A stretch of 64,000 bases of DNA from Nocardia abscessus (lineage in GTDB: Bacteria; Actinomycetota; Actinomycetes; Mycobacteriales; Mycobacteriaceae), in contig NZ_JADLQO010000002.1 of the NCBI RefSeq assembly GCF_015477775.1, forward strand, positions 620,001 through 684,000, given 5' to 3'. The notes under the pieces were generated by a model, which searched no databases, was not told the origin of the DNA, and was given only the letters and a program-made list of their open reading frames with translations. Positions 17,624-28,301 of this stretch are shown piece after piece (the stretch's first letter is position 1; each line of letters begins with the position of its first letter). The translations under genes were made by a program, and so were the position numbers.

Positions 17624-19648
17624 TCACGCTGCCCGAGCCGCCCGCCCCGACATGCCGCTCGGGCCTCCGGAACTCGCGCGGACGACGTCCGCGACCGAAT
17701 CACCGGTCAGCTCGGCCAGGCGCAGATAGCCCCCGCGCAAGTCGCGGGCCAGATCCACGGCGAGACCGAGGCGGATCATGCCGCGTTCGCAGTCCACCAC
17801 GATCGAGGTGACCGCGTCTCTGGCGAGCAAGCCTGCGGCGATACGGGCGCGCGGAACCGGATCGATTCCGCCGGTGGCGCGACCGTCGGTGAGCAGCACC
17901 AGCATCGCCCTGCGGCGCGGATCGCGCACCCGCTCGCGCAACACCACCTCGCGCGCCTTCAGCAGGCCCGCGGCCAACGGCGTCTTCCCGCCCGTGCGCA
18001 TCCCGGACAACCGGCGCACCGCGATGTCGACCGACGAAGTGGGCGGCAGCACGAGTTCTGCCTCCGCGCCGCGCACGCTGACGACGGCGACCTTGTCGCG
18101 GCGCTGATAAGCGTCCCGCAGCAGGGCGACCACCGCGCCGGTGACGGCGGACAACCGGTCGCGCGCGGCCATGGAACCGGAGGCGTCGACCACGAAGACG
18201 ACCAGGTTCCCTTCCCGCCCTTCCCGATACGCGCCGCGTAGGTCGTCGGCGGCCAGCCGCAGCGGCCCGTCGCCGCGGCCGCGGGAACGCTGATGCGGCG
18301 CGGCCGCGAACACGGTACCGAGCAGATGCAGGCCCGAGGAGGTGTCGGTGCTCGGACGCACCACCCGCCCGTGCCGTGATTCCGCACGGGAGCGTCGCCC
18401 GGGTGCGCCTTCGCCGACGCCGGGCACTTCCCAGCGCGGCGTCCGGGCGCCGGTGGAAACCGGTGCGCCACTGCGTCCTTCACCCGAGTGCCCGCCTCCC
18501 GGACCGTCGGGCGGTGACGGGTCTTCGGGGCCGCCGTCCGGGTCCTCGCCGGCAGCGTCGTCCGGCTCCGCGGCATCCCGGGGCGTGCCGTCCGGCTCGG
18601 GCGCACCGCTCGGCTCGGACGTTTCCTCCTCGCGCCGCACCTCCGCCTCTGCGTCGCGCATGGCGTCGTCGAGCTGCTGCTCGCTGATGCCGGGTTCGTC
18701 GAACGGATCGCGCCTGCGCCGATGCGGCAGCGCCAGTTCGGCGGCCACCCGCACGTCGTCCTCGGTCACCACGTCGCCGCCGCGCCAGGCGGCGTGCGCG
18801 GTCGCGGTGCGCGCGACGACCAGATCGGCGCGCATCCCGTCGACGTCGAACGCGGCGCACAGCGCGGCGATCCGGCGCAGCTCCACGTCGTCCAGCGTCA
18901 CCTGCCCCACCCGGTCGCGGGCGGCGAGGATCCGCTCGGCCACCTCCTGATCGGCCTGGGCGTACCGGGCCGCGAAACCGGCCGGGTCGGCCTCGTAGTC
19001 CAGCCTGCGGCGCACCACCGCCATACGCACGTCCACGTCCCGGGAGGCCGCCACGTCCACGGTCAGGCCGAACCGGTCCAGCAGCTGCGGACGCAGCTCG
19101 CCCTCCTCCGGATTCATGGTGCCGACCAGCACGAAGCGCGCCGGATGCGAGTGCGAGACGCCGTCGCGTTCGATGTGCACCCGGCCCATCGCCGCGGCGT
19201 CCAGCAGCACGTCCACCAGATGGTCGTGCAGCAGGTTGACTTCGTCGACGTAGAGCACGCCGTGATGGGCGGCGGCCAGCAAGCCGGGGCGGAACGCCTG
19301 CTCCCCGTCCCGCAGCACCCGTTCCAAGTCCAGTGAACCGACCACGCGGTCCTCGGTCGCGCCCACCGGCAGCTCGACCAGGCGGGCCGGGCGCGCGCCG
19401 GTTTCGTCCACCACGGGCGGCAGCAGCTGGGCCAGCGCGCGGACCACGGTCGACTTTGCGGTGCCCTTCTCGCCGCGCACCAGGACCCCGCCGATGCCGG
19501 GATGAACGGCGCAGAGGATCAGCGCCAGCTGCAGCCGTTCCTGCCCGACCACCGCCGAGAACGGGAATCCCGCATCACCGTCCGAACCCGGACGCGTTCG
19601 ACTGCTCTGGTCGGATGTCGGCACTGTTTCGGCATGGGACACGGACAC
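17624..19648 (-). CDS. Fused AAA-VWA magnesium/cobalt chelatase subunit (ChlI-ChlD type)
   Basis: 674 residues. Residues 28-340 are a ChlI-like AAA+ ATPase (Walker [11 protein letters not shown], Walker [17 protein letters not shown]). Residues 340-440 are a Pro/Asp/Gly-rich acidic linker. The C-terminal VWA domain has an intact MIDAS ([13 protein letters not shown] near 500, TDGRATGG near 595). Such fused proteins act with CobN-like subunits to insert metal into tetrapyrroles. The position next to cobO and the M. tuberculosis synteny support a cobalt chelatase role, but no cobN lies in the window. Confidence 0.9.
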   Translation of the reverse strand: MSVSHAETVPTSDQSSRTRPGSDGDAGFPFSAVVGQERLQLALILCAVHPGIGGVLVRGEKGTAKSTVVRALAQLLPPVVDETGARPARLVELPVGATEDRVVGSLDLERVLRDGEQAFRPGLLAAAHHGVLYVDEVNLLHDHLVDVLLDAAAMGRVHIERDGVSHSHPARFVLVGTMNPEEGELRPQLLDRFGLTVDVAASRDVDVRMAVVRRRLDYEADPAGFAARYAQADQEVAERILAARDRVGQVTLDDVELRRIAALCAAFDVDGMRADLVVARTATAHAAWRGGDVVTEDDVRVAAELALPHRRRRDPFDEPGISEQQLDDAMRDAEAEVRREEETSEPSGAPEPDGTPRDAAEPDDAAGEDPDGGPEDPSPPDGPGGGHSGEGRSGAPVSTGARTPRWEVPGVGEGAPGRRSRAESRHGRVVRPSTDTSSGLHLLGTVFAAAPHQRSRGRGDGPLRLAADDLRGAYREGREGNLVVFVVDASGSMAARDRLSAVTGAVVALLRDAYQRRDKVAVVSVRGAEAELVLPPTSSVDIAVRRLSGMRTGGKTPLAAGLLKAREVVLRERVRDPRRRAMLVLLTDGRATGGIDPVPRARIAAGLLARDAVTSIVVDCERGMIRLGLAVDLARDLRGGYLRLAELTGDSVADVVRASSGGPSGMSGRAARAA

Positions 19649-19788
19649 GCCCCAACTCTAAGCGCGCGCCCTCATCCACCCGACAGGGCCCTTCGATTCA
19701 GAACCGATGCGGGCGGGCCCCGGAAAATGCACAGAAAATGCCGCACCCGCCCCGGAGACGCCCGGAGCGGGTGCGAATGGCGAGACGT

Positions 19789-20244
19789 TCACTCCCCGCC
19801 GCGGCGCATCGGCACATGGGCTATGCCGTCTTCCTCGAATTCCGCGCCGTCGACCTTGAAGCCGTGCTTGCTGTACAGGTCGATCAGGTAGCTCTGCGCA
19901 CTCAGCCGCACCGTCGCCGAACCGACCTCGGCCAGCGCCGCCTGCAGCAGCCGCGTGGTGTATCCGTGCCCGCGAGCGGGCGGCGTGGTGCAGAGCCTGC
20001 CGATGCGGAAACTCTTCACCCCGTCGTGGTGCTCCTCGCACAAGCGCAGCGTGGCGATGACCTCGCCCTCGTCATCGAGCCAGAAGTGCCGGGTCTCGGG
20101 AAGCAGGTCCTTCCCGTCCAGTTCGGGGTACGCGCACTTCTGTTCGACGACAAACACTTCGACGCGAAGTTTCAACAGCCGGTAGAGCGTCGCGGTATCG
20201 AGATCCTGCGCCCATGAGCGTTTGAGAGCAACCGTTGACATCAT
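19789..20244 (-). CDS. elaA: GNAT acetyltransferase, ElaA-like
   Basis: 151-residue GCN5-related N-acetyltransferase of the ElaA (COG2153) group. It begins with LYRLLKLRVEVFVVEQKCAY, characteristic of ElaA. The acetyl-CoA loop is GRLCTTPPARGHGYTTRLLQ (R/QxxGxG/A type) near residue 82. The substrate is unknown. Same neighbourhood order (chelatase, GNAT, mqo) as in M. tuberculosis. Confidence 0.88.
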   Translation of the reverse strand: MMSTVALKRSWAQDLDTATLYRLLKLRVEVFVVEQKCAYPELDGKDLLPETRHFWLDDEGEVIATLRLCEEHHDGVKSFRIGRLCTTPPARGHGYTTRLLQAALAEVGSATVRLSAQSYLIDLYSKHGFKVDGAEFEEDGIAHVPMRRGGE

Positions 20245-20263
20245 CGAGCCTTGCTATCACAAC

Positions 20264-21778
20264 CTAGGCGTTCGCCGCGACCCCCGCGTGCCTCGGCGTG
20301 TTGTCGCCGCCGTCGACGAGGTTCAGCGCTTTGGAGGTCCAATCCCACACTTCGTGGAACAGCGCCGGGTTCTCGGAGAGCTTCACGCCCAGCGACGGCA
20401 CCATCTCCTTCAGCTTCGGCGTCCACTCGGCGTACTCCTGCGGGAAGCAGCGCTGTAGGACGTCCAGCATGGCGGTGACACAGGTGGACGCGCCCGGGGA
20501 GGCGCCGAGCAGACCGGCGATCGAGCCGTCCTGCGCGGCGATCACCGCGGTGCCGAATTCGAGCACACCGCCGACGCCCTTGCGGCGGATCACCTGCACG
20601 CGCTGGCCCGCGGTGATCAGCTCCCAATCCCTGCCCTCGGCGCGCGGGATGAACTCCGACAGCGTGATCACCTTGCCCGCTTCGGACTTCAGCAGCTCAC
20701 TGACCAGGTACTTGGTCAGACCGAGTTCGGTGACGCCGACCCCGAGCAGCGAGAAGATGTTGTTCGGGCGCACCGACTTGAACAGGTCGGTGTTCTTGCC
20801 GTCCTTGAGGAACTTCGGCGTCCAGCCGGCGTACGGACCGAACAGCAGGCCCGGCCTGCCCTTGATCACCCGGGTGTCCAAGTGCGGCACCGACATCGGC
20901 GGGGCGCCGACCGCGGCCTTGCCGTACACCTTGGCCTCGTGCTGATGGATCAGCGCCGGGTTGACGCAGCGGAAGAACTGACCGCTGACCGGGAAGCCGC
21001 CGAATCCCTTGGCCTCCTTGATGTTCGCCTTCTGCAGCAGCGGCAGCGCGCCGCCGCCGGCGCCGACGAACACGAATTTGCTGATCAGCCTACGGGTTTC
21101 CCTGGTGCGGACGTTGCGCACCGTGACCAGCCAGGACCCGTCGGACTGCTTGGACAGGTCGCGCACCTCGTTGCCGAAGGCCAGGTCGACGCCGGAGGCG
21201 CCGAGGTAGGCCAGCAACTCCTGGGTGAGCGAGCCGAAGTCGATGTCGGTGCCGCCGTCGGTCCAGTTCAACGCGATCGGATCGGAGAAGTCGCGCCCGC
21301 GCGCCATCAACGGCAACCGCCGGGTGAACTCGTCCGGGCTGTCGATGTACTCCATGCCCTCGAACAGCGGGTGCGGCGCCAGCGCTTCGTAGCGCTTGCG
21401 CAGGTACTCCACGTTGTCGGCGCCGTGCACGAAGCTGACGTGCGGAATCGGGTTGATGAAGGCGGACGGATCGCGCAGGATGCCGTTCTCCACGCCGTAG
21501 GACCAGAACTGGCGGGAGACCTGGAAGCGCTCGTTGATGTCGACGGCCTTGGTGATGTCCACCGAGCCGTCGGCGTTCTGCGGGCTGTAGTTCAGCTCGC
21601 AGAGCGCGGAGTGCCCGGTACCCGCGTTGTTCCACGGATCGCTGCTCTCCGCGGCGGCGGCGTCCAGCCGCTCGAACAGGGAGATCGACCAGTTCGGCTG
21701 CAGCTGCCGCAGCAGCGCGCCGAGAGTGGCACTCATGATGCCGGCACCGATGAGTACTACATCGGTCTTTTCAGTCAT
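20264..21778 (-). CDS. mqo: Malate:quinone oxidoreductase
   Basis: 504-residue FAD-dependent membrane-associated enzyme oxidising malate to oxaloacetate with quinone as acceptor, a TCA cycle entry to the respiratory chain. The FAD-binding motif [17 protein letters not shown] is at residues 6-22; [14 protein letters not shown] near 50 and [16 protein letters not shown] near 385 are Mqo signatures. ATG 21778 is chosen because the dinucleotide fold starts at once after it. In-frame codons up to 21856 encode no conserved sequence. Confidence 0.96.
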   Translation of the reverse strand: MTEKTDVVLIGAGIMSATLGALLRQLQPNWSISLFERLDAAAAESSDPWNNAGTGHSALCELNYSPQNADGSVDITKAVDINERFQVSRQFWSYGVENGILRDPSAFINPIPHVSFVHGADNVEYLRKRYEALAPHPLFEGMEYIDSPDEFTRRLPLMARGRDFSDPIALNWTDGGTDIDFGSLTQELLAYLGASGVDLAFGNEVRDLSKQSDGSWLVTVRNVRTRETRRLISKFVFVGAGGGALPLLQKANIKEAKGFGGFPVSGQFFRCVNPALIHQHEAKVYGKAAVGAPPMSVPHLDTRVIKGRPGLLFGPYAGWTPKFLKDGKNTDLFKSVRPNNIFSLLGVGVTELGLTKYLVSELLKSEAGKVITLSEFIPRAEGRDWELITAGQRVQVIRRKGVGGVLEFGTAVIAAQDGSIAGLLGASPGASTCVTAMLDVLQRCFPQEYAEWTPKLKEMVPSLGVKLSENPALFHEVWDWTSKALNLVDGGDNTPRHAGVAANA

Positions 21779-22077
21779 GGCAGCGTTCGGCACGGGTAGA
21801 TCGACTTCCTTGTCCTTCTGCGCGGGCCCACCGGGCGGGTGGACCTGCCTGGGCACGGTGTGGTTGTGGCTCGGTCCCGGCGTCCGCCGGCACCGAACGG
21901 CATGGCGGGAGTCAGGTTACCCGCCGTTCACCTAAGCCCAATTGTGCACCTCACCACGCCGCGACCCCGCAGCGAACCTGCGGAATGTGCGGAATGCGAC
22001 AGAGACGGTCGTCACTTCGGCGGCAGGGCGACGGCTGTGGTCTGTCGGCACTGGACGCCGTCCAATAGATTGGTCGC

Positions 22078-23154
22078 GTGACGAACGAACAGTCGCTTGC
22101 CCAGCCGGTCGGCACTTCCCCGGATGGCGGAGGCTGGCGCCCCGACGTCCTGGGCCCGCACTATCAGCAGCGCACGCTGCCCCTCGGTCCCGATCCCGAC
22201 GGCGAAGGCGAGGTGGTCGCCACGCTGGTGCGCTACACGCCCACCGGCGCCATCGAGCAGACCGCGGGCGCGGTGCTCTACGTGCACGGATTCACCGACT
22301 ACTTCTTCCAGGAGCACCTCGCCGAGCACTTCGCCGCGCGCGGGTACCAGTTCTACGCACTCGACCTGCGCAAATGCGGCCGGTCGCTGCGCGACGGGCA
22401 CACGCCGCACTATGTGACGGATCTCGCTTTCTACGACCGTGAGCTCGCGGAGTCCCTGCGGATCATCCGGGCCGAGATCGGCGACGCTCCCGTTGTGCTC
22501 AACGCGCACTCCACCGGCGGGCTGGTCGTGTCGCTGTGGCTGGATCGGCTCAACCGCGCCAGGGGGACGGCCGCCGCGGGCATCACCGGCGTGGTGCTCA
22601 ACAGCCCGTGGTTCGACCTGCAGGGTCCCGCGTACTACCGGACCGTCGGCACGCCGATCATCAAGGCGGTCGGGCGGTTCCGGAAGATGGTTCAGCTGCC
22701 CGGCGGCGGCAAGATCAGCACCTACGGCGACAGCCTGCACCACTCGGTGTCCGGCGAATGGAATTACAACTTGGACTGGAAGCCGTTGCAGGGCTTCCCG
22801 GTGCGGCTCGGCTGGCTGCGCGCCATCCGCAACGGCCACGCGCGGCTGCACCAGGGCCTGGACATCGGCGTACCCTCCCTGATCCTGCGCTCCCGGATGA
22901 CCAAGTTCGCCAAGGAGTACGGCCCCGCCGTGGACGTGGCCGACGCGGTGCTCGACGTCAAGCAGATCCAGCGCTGGTCGGGCTGCCTGGGTGACCGCAC
23001 CAACATGGTGCCGATCGACGGCGCCAAGCACGACGTGTTCCTCTCCGGCCCCGAACCGCTGGCGCAGGCGTTCCGCGAGCTCGACAACTGGCTCGACTGG
23101 CTCGCGGGCTATCAGGAAGCGGCGGGCGCGCAGTCACCAGAGGCTGGTGCGTAG
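22078..23154 (+). CDS. Alpha/beta hydrolase, lysophospholipase-like
   Basis: 358 residues. It has the oxyanion HG-type motif LYVHGFTDYFFQ near residue 67, the nucleophile elbow NAHSTGGLV (Ser near 144, Thr at x) and a late GAKHDVFLSG His near residue 320. The fold resembles monoglyceride lipase/lysophospholipase. GTG 22078 has a TAGATT -10-like box 6 nt upstream, so the mRNA may be leaderless. It corresponds in place to the hydrolase after mqo in M. tuberculosis. Its 3' end overlaps the opposing gene by 21 bp. Confidence 0.83.
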   Translation: MTNEQSLAQPVGTSPDGGGWRPDVLGPHYQQRTLPLGPDPDGEGEVVATLVRYTPTGAIEQTAGAVLYVHGFTDYFFQEHLAEHFAARGYQFYALDLRKCGRSLRDGHTPHYVTDLAFYDRELAESLRIIRAEIGDAPVVLNAHSTGGLVVSLWLDRLNRARGTAAAGITGVVLNSPWFDLQGPAYYRTVGTPIIKAVGRFRKMVQLPGGGKISTYGDSLHHSVSGEWNYNLDWKPLQGFPVRLGWLRAIRNGHARLHQGLDIGVPSLILRSRMTKFAKEYGPAVDVADAVLDVKQIQRWSGCLGDRTNMVPIDGAKHDVFLSGPEPLAQAFRELDNWLDWLAGYQEAAGAQSPEAGA

Positions 23155-23697
23155 CACGATCTCGGTGGCCAGCTCGTGGTCGGCTTCGGTGGCCACGTTG
23201 GTGACGTCGACCTCGACCACCCGGAATTCGCCGTAGACGAACCGCCCCGACGTGTCGGCCACCGAGCGCGGCAGATTCTTGGTGACCAGCAGCGTGGTCG
23301 GCACCTCGACCGGGCCGGTGTCCGCGTCCGCCACCGCGCCGTCCGCGCCGGGCGTGGCCGGGTGACCGCGATCGGCCACGACCAGGCTCTGGAACCGGCC
23401 GAACCCGCGTGCGCACGCCTGCCAGGCCAGCACCGCGCCCGTCCCGCGCCCGGCCACGTTCACCCACGGCAGACCGAGCTCGTCCAGGATCGCGGTCACA
23501 CCGGCCGGGTCGAGACCCTCGATCGATTCCACCGCGAAGGTGCGCAGATCCGAGTTGTGCAGACGGGCGCACACCTGATCGAAGACGTCCGCCGTGTCAC
23601 CGGCGTCGGGCAGCAGGAGCACGCTGTGCCGGGATTCCGGTCCGTCGATCCGCACGGTCCATGCCCGGTCACCGACCGTGATCTGCCGAGATTCCAT
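23134..23697 (-). CDS. Degenerate alpha/beta-hydrolase-like protein
   Basis: 187 residues with an alpha/beta-hydrolase layout: SVLLLPDAGDTADVFDQV near 25 and a would-be nucleophile elbow VAGRGTGAVLAW near 80. The elbow reads G-R-G-T-G, so the catalytic Ser is replaced by Gly. No acid or His partners are clear at the C-terminus, which looks shortened. It may be a non-catalytic binding protein. Tail-to-tail overlap with the active-looking hydrolase on the other strand. Confidence 0.6.
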   Translation of the reverse strand: MESRQITVGDRAWTVRIDGPESRHSVLLLPDAGDTADVFDQVCARLHNSDLRTFAVESIEGLDPAGVTAILDELGLPWVNVAGRGTGAVLAWQACARGFGRFQSLVVADRGHPATPGADGAVADADTGPVEVPTTLLVTKNLPRSVADTSGRFVYGEFRVVEVDVTNVATEADHELATEIVLRTSLW

Positions 23698-23751
23698 GCC
23701 GAATCACGCTACACGGATCAGGGCACCGCGGCGGCGGGTCGGGGGGCGGAT

Positions 23752-24144
23752 TCAGGCGAGCAGGCGCATCCCGGCCCGCTCACCCGCGTTGTGATCGAAG
23801 GTGACGGTGAGGTCACACCCGGCCTCCTGGCCGAGTTGCTGGATCAGCGCGTCGGCGAAGTCGGCGCCGTCGGCGGCCCGGCGCAGCGCCTGGCGCACGG
23901 TGTCGGCGCGTTCGACGACGATCTCGCTGGAATCGAGCAGTCCCAGCAGCACGTCGGTGACCGCCTCCGGGTCCTGTTTGTAGCCGCGCCGCAGCACCCA
24001 GTGGATCTCGGCGAGCACGATCATCGTGATGTAGCCGGGTTTGCTCTCGCTGAGCCCGTCGATCACCTGGTTGGCCCGGGCGGACTGCTCCGGATCGTCC
24101 TGGGTCAGGTAGCGGATCAGCACATTCGCGTCCAGGCCGATCAT
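23752..24144 (-). CDS. vapC: VapC-type PIN-domain toxin
   Basis: 130-residue PIN-domain ribonuclease. Acidic metal ligands are visible as Asp5 in MIGLDANVLIRYL, Glu in TMIVLAEIHWVLRR, Asp in GADFADALI and Asp in TFDHNAGERAGM, the full PIN set. VapC toxins cleave tRNA or rRNA to stop translation. The ATG overlaps the antitoxin stop (ATGA), so the pair is translationally coupled. M. tuberculosis also has a vapBC pair in this neighbourhood. Confidence 0.92.
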   Translation of the reverse strand: MIGLDANVLIRYLTQDDPEQSARANQVIDGLSESKPGYITMIVLAEIHWVLRRGYKQDPEAVTDVLLGLLDSSEIVVERADTVRQALRRAADGADFADALIQQLGQEAGCDLTVTFDHNAGERAGMRLLA

Positions 24145-24428
24145 CGCGGCTTGCCTTCCACGACATTGCCCGCGATCGCCTCGTTCATCTCGGCCAGGCC
24201 GATCGGCGAGCCGGACCAGCCCACGATGCCCTTCAGCGACTTGATCGTGCGCGTTTCGGGCACCAGTTCATAGGTCCCGTTGGGGGTGGGCACGAAGGCG
24301 ACCCGCACGCCCGTGCGCAAACCCATCGCTACGCGCACATCGATCGGGATCGTGATCTGCCCCTTACTGGTGACCGCCGCCGACACCACGTTCCCCCCTC
24401 GGCCGCTGGGTCTCTTCTCCGCCGCCAT
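24141..24428 (-). CDS. vapB: AbrB/SpoVT-type antitoxin
   Basis: 95 residues. The swapped-hairpin DNA-binding domain is seen as VTSKGQITIPIDVRVAMGL near residues 19-37 followed by TGVRVAFVPTPNGTYELVP. The C-terminal part would wrap the VapC toxin. ATG 24428 is chosen; codons upstream to 24581 have no homology and run through the palindromic operator. It is first gene of the toxin-antitoxin operon. Confidence 0.9.
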   Translation of the reverse strand: MAAEKRPSGRGGNVVSAAVTSKGQITIPIDVRVAMGLRTGVRVAFVPTPNGTYELVPETRTIKSLKGIVGWSGSPIGLAEMNEAIAGNVVEGKPR

Positions 24429-24460
24429 CTTCCTCACACCCGACCATGCTCGATCAGCCC

Positions 24461-24503
24461 GCGCCTTACCCGGGGCCGAATTCCTTACTGCAAGGTAAGG
24501 CGC
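24461..24503. promoter_or_regulatory. Nested inverted repeats upstream of vapB
   Basis: GCGCCTTACC at 24461-24470 and GGTAAGGCGC at 24494-24503 are perfect 10-bp arms. An inner pair CCTTAC (24483-24488) and GTAAGG (24495-24500) repeats the same half-site. The array is 33-75 bp upstream of the vapB start and fits an autoregulatory VapBC operator with three half-sites. Confidence 0.6.
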
Positions 24504-24516
24504 TGGTCGGTCCGCG

Positions 24517-26055
24517 TCAACCGATACGGCCGCTCGCGCCGATCGCCTCGGTGGCCAGGATGGGCAATCCGGCGGGCGCACCCCCGGCGAGCAGGTGCTC
24601 GAGCGCGGCCAGATCGAGGTGGGCTTCGATCAGATCGGCCAGTAGATCGAGCTGGGCGGCACGCACCTGCGTGACCGATACATCTTCGGCGACAACGAAA
24701 CCCGATCGGCCCGCAGCCGCGGCGACCGCGCGGAGCCAATCGCGGCGCAACTCGTCGGATTCCAGCAGCCCGTGCAGGTGGGTGCCCCACACCGCGCCGC
24801 GGACACTGCCTTCCGGCTCGCCGTCGACGGTGAGCCATGCCGGATCGCCGTTGTGCGTGACACGTCCGTGGTGGATCTCGTAGCCGCGCACCGCCACGCC
24901 CGCCACGTGCCCCGTGCTGCGGCGCAGCACTTTGGGCTCGGCGAATTCGACGGTCAGGTCGAGCAGGCCGAGTCCGTCGACCGCGCCCGCACCGGATTCG
25001 ACCGGGTCGACGATGCGGGTACCGAGCATCTGGTACCCGCCGCAGACGCCCAGAATCGGTCCGCCCACGGCGGCGCGTGCCCGCAGCGCGTCGGCGATGC
25101 CGCTGCCGCGCAACCATCGCAGATCCGACACCGTCGCCTTGCTGCCCGGCAGGACCACCAGGTCGGCGTCCGCCAGGCGGGAGGGCTCGGTCACCCAGCG
25201 CACCGCGACGCCGGGCTCGCAGGCGAGCGCCTCGACGTCGGTGGAGTTGGAGATGCGCGGCAGCCGGATCGCGGCGACGGTCAGCCATTCGGCCCCCACC
25301 GGCGGGCGGGGACGGCCGACCGGCGCGTCGGCGAGGGTGCCCAGCGAGTCCTCCGCGTCGATCCAGAGGTCCTCGGCGTACGGGAGCACGCCGAGGGTCG
25401 GGCGGCCGGTGAGCTCGGCCAAGCGCTCCAGCCCCGGCCGGAGCAACTCGACCGCGCCGCGGAACTTGTTGACCACGAACCCCGAGATCAATTGCTGGTC
25501 TTCGGGTTCCAGGATGGCGACCGTGCCGAACAGGTGGGCGAGCACGCCGCCGCGGTCGATGTCCCCGACCAGCAGCACCGGCAGGCCCGCGGCACGGGCG
25601 AGACCCATGTTCGCCAGGTCCGTCGCGCGCAGGTTGATCTCGGCGGGCGATCCGGCGCCCTCACAGACGACCACGTCGAATTCGTCCCGCAGCGCAGCGA
25701 GTTCGGCGGCCACCACGCCCCGCAACTCCTGGCGATGCCGGATGTAGTCCTCGGCGCCGACGGTGCCGACCGCTTTCCCCCGGACCACCAGCTGGGAACG
25801 CCGGTCACTGCCCGGCTTGAGCAGGACGGGATTGAACCGCACGCTCGGCTCCAGCCCGCACGCCTGGGCCTGCAGCGCCTGCGCCCGGCCGATCTCCCCG
25901 CCGTCCAGCGTGACCACGGAGTTGTTGGACATGTTCTGCGCCTTGAACGGCGCGACGCGCACGCCGCGCCGAGCCAGCATCCGGCAGATCCCGGCCACGA
26001 CGACGCTCTTGCCCGCATCCGAAGTGGTGCCCGCGACCAGCAGCGCGCCCTTCAT
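24517..26055 (-). CDS. cobQ: Cobyric acid synthase
   Basis: 512-residue glutamine-dependent amidase that adds four side-chain amides to adenosylcobyrinic acid a,c-diamide. The ATP domain starts [18 protein letters not shown] and carries [10 protein letters not shown] near 38. The amidotransferase Cys is in [10 protein letters not shown] near residue 346, with His/Glu near the end ([14 protein letters not shown]). Together with cobB, cobO, cobE and the chelatase this makes the window rich in late-stage cobalamin steps. Confidence 0.96.
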   Translation of the reverse strand: MKGALLVAGTTSDAGKSVVVAGICRMLARRGVRVAPFKAQNMSNNSVVTLDGGEIGRAQALQAQACGLEPSVRFNPVLLKPGSDRRSQLVVRGKAVGTVGAEDYIRHRQELRGVVAAELAALRDEFDVVVCEGAGSPAEINLRATDLANMGLARAAGLPVLLVGDIDRGGVLAHLFGTVAILEPEDQQLISGFVVNKFRGAVELLRPGLERLAELTGRPTLGVLPYAEDLWIDAEDSLGTLADAPVGRPRPPVGAEWLTVAAIRLPRISNSTDVEALACEPGVAVRWVTEPSRLADADLVVLPGSKATVSDLRWLRGSGIADALRARAAVGGPILGVCGGYQMLGTRIVDPVESGAGAVDGLGLLDLTVEFAEPKVLRRSTGHVAGVAVRGYEIHHGRVTHNGDPAWLTVDGEPEGSVRGAVWGTHLHGLLESDELRRDWLRAVAAAAGRSGFVVAEDVSVTQVRAAQLDLLADLIEAHLDLAALEHLLAGGAPAGLPILATEAIGASGRIG

Positions 26056-26125
26056 CGCGGGCTCGTCCGGTGCGCGGCCGCCCGGGACGTCCGGCCGACC
26101 GGATCGCGTCCGGTCAGGCCGCCGG

Positions 26126-26989
26126 TCACGGGAGGGTCAGGATCTCGGTCCCCGATTCGGTGACCACTAGGGTGTGCTCGAACTGCGCGGTCCACTTGCG
26201 GTCCTTGGTGACCACCGTCCAGCCGTCGTCCCAGATCTCGTAGTCGATTCCGCCGAGGTTGATCATCGGCTCGATGGTGAACGTCATGCCCGGCTCGATG
26301 ATGGTCTCCACGGCGGGCTGGTCGTAGTGCAGCACGACCAGGCCGCTGTGGAAGGTCGGACCGACACCGTGGCCGGTGAAGTCGCGGACCACACCGTAGC
26401 CGAAACGATTGGCGTAGGACTCGATGACCCGGCCGATCACGTTCAGCGCCCGGCCCGGCCGTACCGCCTTGATCGCCCGCATGGTGGCCTCCTCGGTCCG
26501 CTCGACCAGCAGGCGCACCTCCTCATCGACGTCACCGGCGAGGAAGGTCTTGTTGGTGTCGCCGTGTACGCCGTTGATGTAGGCGGTGACGTCGATGTTG
26601 ACGATGTCACCGTCCTCGATCACGGTGGAGTCCGGGATGCCGTGGCAGATCACCTCGTTCAGCGAGGTGCAGCACGATTTCGGAAAGCCCTTGTAGCCCA
26701 GCGTCGACGGGTAGGCGCCGTGGTCGCACATGTACTCGTGCGCGATGCGATCCAGCTCGTCGGTGGTGACGCCGGGCGCGACCGCCTTGCCCGCCTCTTC
26801 GAGCGCCTGCGCGGCGATCTTGCCCGCGATCCGCATCTTCTCGATCGTCTCCGCGGTCTGCACCCAGGGCTCGCGTCCCTCGTTGGCGGTCTTCTTCCAC
26901 GCGTATTCCGGGCGCTCGATGGCGCGCGGAACTTCACGGGTGGGCGACAGCGTGCCCGGGACGAGCGGCTTGCGGGTGCGGACAGACAT
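26126..26989 (-). CDS. map: Methionine aminopeptidase, type I
   Basis: 287 residues removing N-terminal Met from nascent proteins. Metal ligands of the pita-bread fold are visible: ITA-type strand [19 protein letters not shown] (two Asp), [11 protein letters not shown] (His), [12 protein letters not shown] (Glu) and [12 protein letters not shown] (Glu). The N-terminal extension of about 40 residues has a Pro-rich SH3-binding-like segment typical of actinobacterial MapB. ATG 26989 fits the family start; the long upstream extension is not conserved. Confidence 0.96.
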   Translation of the reverse strand: MSVRTRKPLVPGTLSPTREVPRAIERPEYAWKKTANEGREPWVQTAETIEKMRIAGKIAAQALEEAGKAVAPGVTTDELDRIAHEYMCDHGAYPSTLGYKGFPKSCCTSLNEVICHGIPDSTVIEDGDIVNIDVTAYINGVHGDTNKTFLAGDVDEEVRLLVERTEEATMRAIKAVRPGRALNVIGRVIESYANRFGYGVVRDFTGHGVGPTFHSGLVVLHYDQPAVETIIEPGMTFTIEPMINLGGIDYEIWDDGWTVVTKDRKWTAQFEHTLVVTESGTEILTLP

Positions 26990-27426
26990 AGCGAACAGCG
27001 TAATCGGCCCACCGCGCCGATGCCTTTCCCCGGCCCGCCACGGCGCCTCTCCCAACGGATCGACCTGCGGCTTCCTGCTGCTGCGCTCGGTCGGTGCCCC
27101 CTGCTGCGGACCGATCTGCGGCCGGTGAGCCCGCGCCGGGTTTTCGCTTTGGCTCTGCCGACGCGCGCTGCCGGGAGCCTCGTCTGCGCACGGGCCCGAA
27201 TCTGCTCGCGCTCGGCGTCGAGCGGATCGCCACCGGCGTCGGAGTGATCCCCCTCTGGTACCAGCCACCTCCCGGCGCGGACGAGCGAACACCTCCCTCC
27301 CGATCGCTCGGGTGCTCCGACGCCTTCCTGGCTGTGGTCACGCCGACCGGCATCCGTCCCGCGCCACCCCTTCGGTCAACGTCGGCGCCGCCGACGCCGC
27401 TCGTCCGATCGCCCTACCATGGGCGC

Positions 27427-28035
27427 GTGTCCGCACTACCTCTCATCTTCACCGCAGGCTGGGCCAGCGGCGTGAACGCCTACGCGGTGGTTCTGCTGCT
27501 CGGGCTCTTCGGCCGGTTCGGATTCACCGATTCGGTGCCGGAAGCGTTGCAGCGCACCGACGTCCTGGTCGCGGCGGCGGTGTTGTTCCTGATCGAGGCC
27601 GTGGCGGACAAGCTCCCCTATCTCGACTCGTTCTGGGACGCGGTGCACACCGTGGTGCGGCCGATCGCGGGCGCCGTGGTCGCGGCGCTGCTGGCCGGAC
27701 AGGACGGATCCCTCTCGGAACTCGCCGCGGGCGCGGTAGGGGGTACGGCCGCACTGGTGAGCCATCTGGTGAAGGCGGGAACTCGGATGGCCGTCAACAC
27801 CTCTCCCGAGCCCGCCAGCAACATCGTGGTCAGCACCGCCGAGGACGTGACCGTCGCGGGCGTGGTCACGCTCGCCGTGTTCCACCCGGTGGCCGCGGCG
27901 GTGATCGCGGCGGTCCTGCTCGTCATCGGCCTGGCGCTGCTGTATTTCTGCGCGAGCCGGATCCGTCGCTATCGCCGGCGGCGGCGGGCCCGCCGGGCGG
28001 CACGCACGCGCAACCAGGAGTTGGTTGCGGAGTAA
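27427..28035 (+). CDS. DUF4126-type integral membrane protein
   Basis: 202 residues with 4-5 hydrophobic segments: ASGVNAYAVVLLLGLFGRFG (DUF4126 signature with ASGxNAY), VLVAAAVLFLIEAVADKLPY, PIAGAVVAALLAG and AVIAAVLLVIGLALLYF. It ends with an Arg-rich cytoplasmic tail. Function unknown. GTG 27427 is used because the membrane signature starts at residue 12; upstream codons encode an unrelated Pro/Arg-rich stretch. Confidence 0.82.
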   Translation: MSALPLIFTAGWASGVNAYAVVLLLGLFGRFGFTDSVPEALQRTDVLVAAAVLFLIEAVADKLPYLDSFWDAVHTVVRPIAGAVVAALLAGQDGSLSELAAGAVGGTAALVSHLVKAGTRMAVNTSPEPASNIVVSTAEDVTVAGVVTLAVFHPVAAAVIAAVLLVIGLALLYFCASRIRRYRRRRRARRAARTRNQELVAE

Positions 28036-28097
28036 TTGCCACACAGCGCAATTGCCACACAGCGCAATTGCCACACAGCGCAATTGCTACACAGCGG
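28034..28097. repeat. Four tandem 16-bp direct repeats
   Basis: Unit AATTGCCACACAGCGC occurs three times exactly; the fourth copy differs at two positions (GCTACACAGCGG). It begins at the stop codon of the DUF4126 gene. Adjacent units create the palindrome GCAATTGC at each junction. The repeat is more AT-rich than its surroundings. Confidence 0.9.
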
Positions 28098-28301
28098 GAT
28101 CGGTCACGGGCGTGCCGCGCCAGTCGACCACGCGGCACGCCGGGCGGGGCGCCCCGTTGCGCCCGCCGTCACTGTGCCGGCGACGTGAGCGCCCGGGTGG
28201 AGCCACTGGTCGGATGACTCGGCGCCGGGACGTCGCCATTCGGACGTGTGACGCTGCGGGGCAGTGTCACTACCGCGGACGAGACCACCGTCGCGACGAG
28301 T

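Noticed and set aside
22078..23154. Hydrolase as a resistance or haloalkane enzyme
   Set aside because: Motifs fit lysophospholipase/monoglyceride lipase type; nothing supports a more specific activity.
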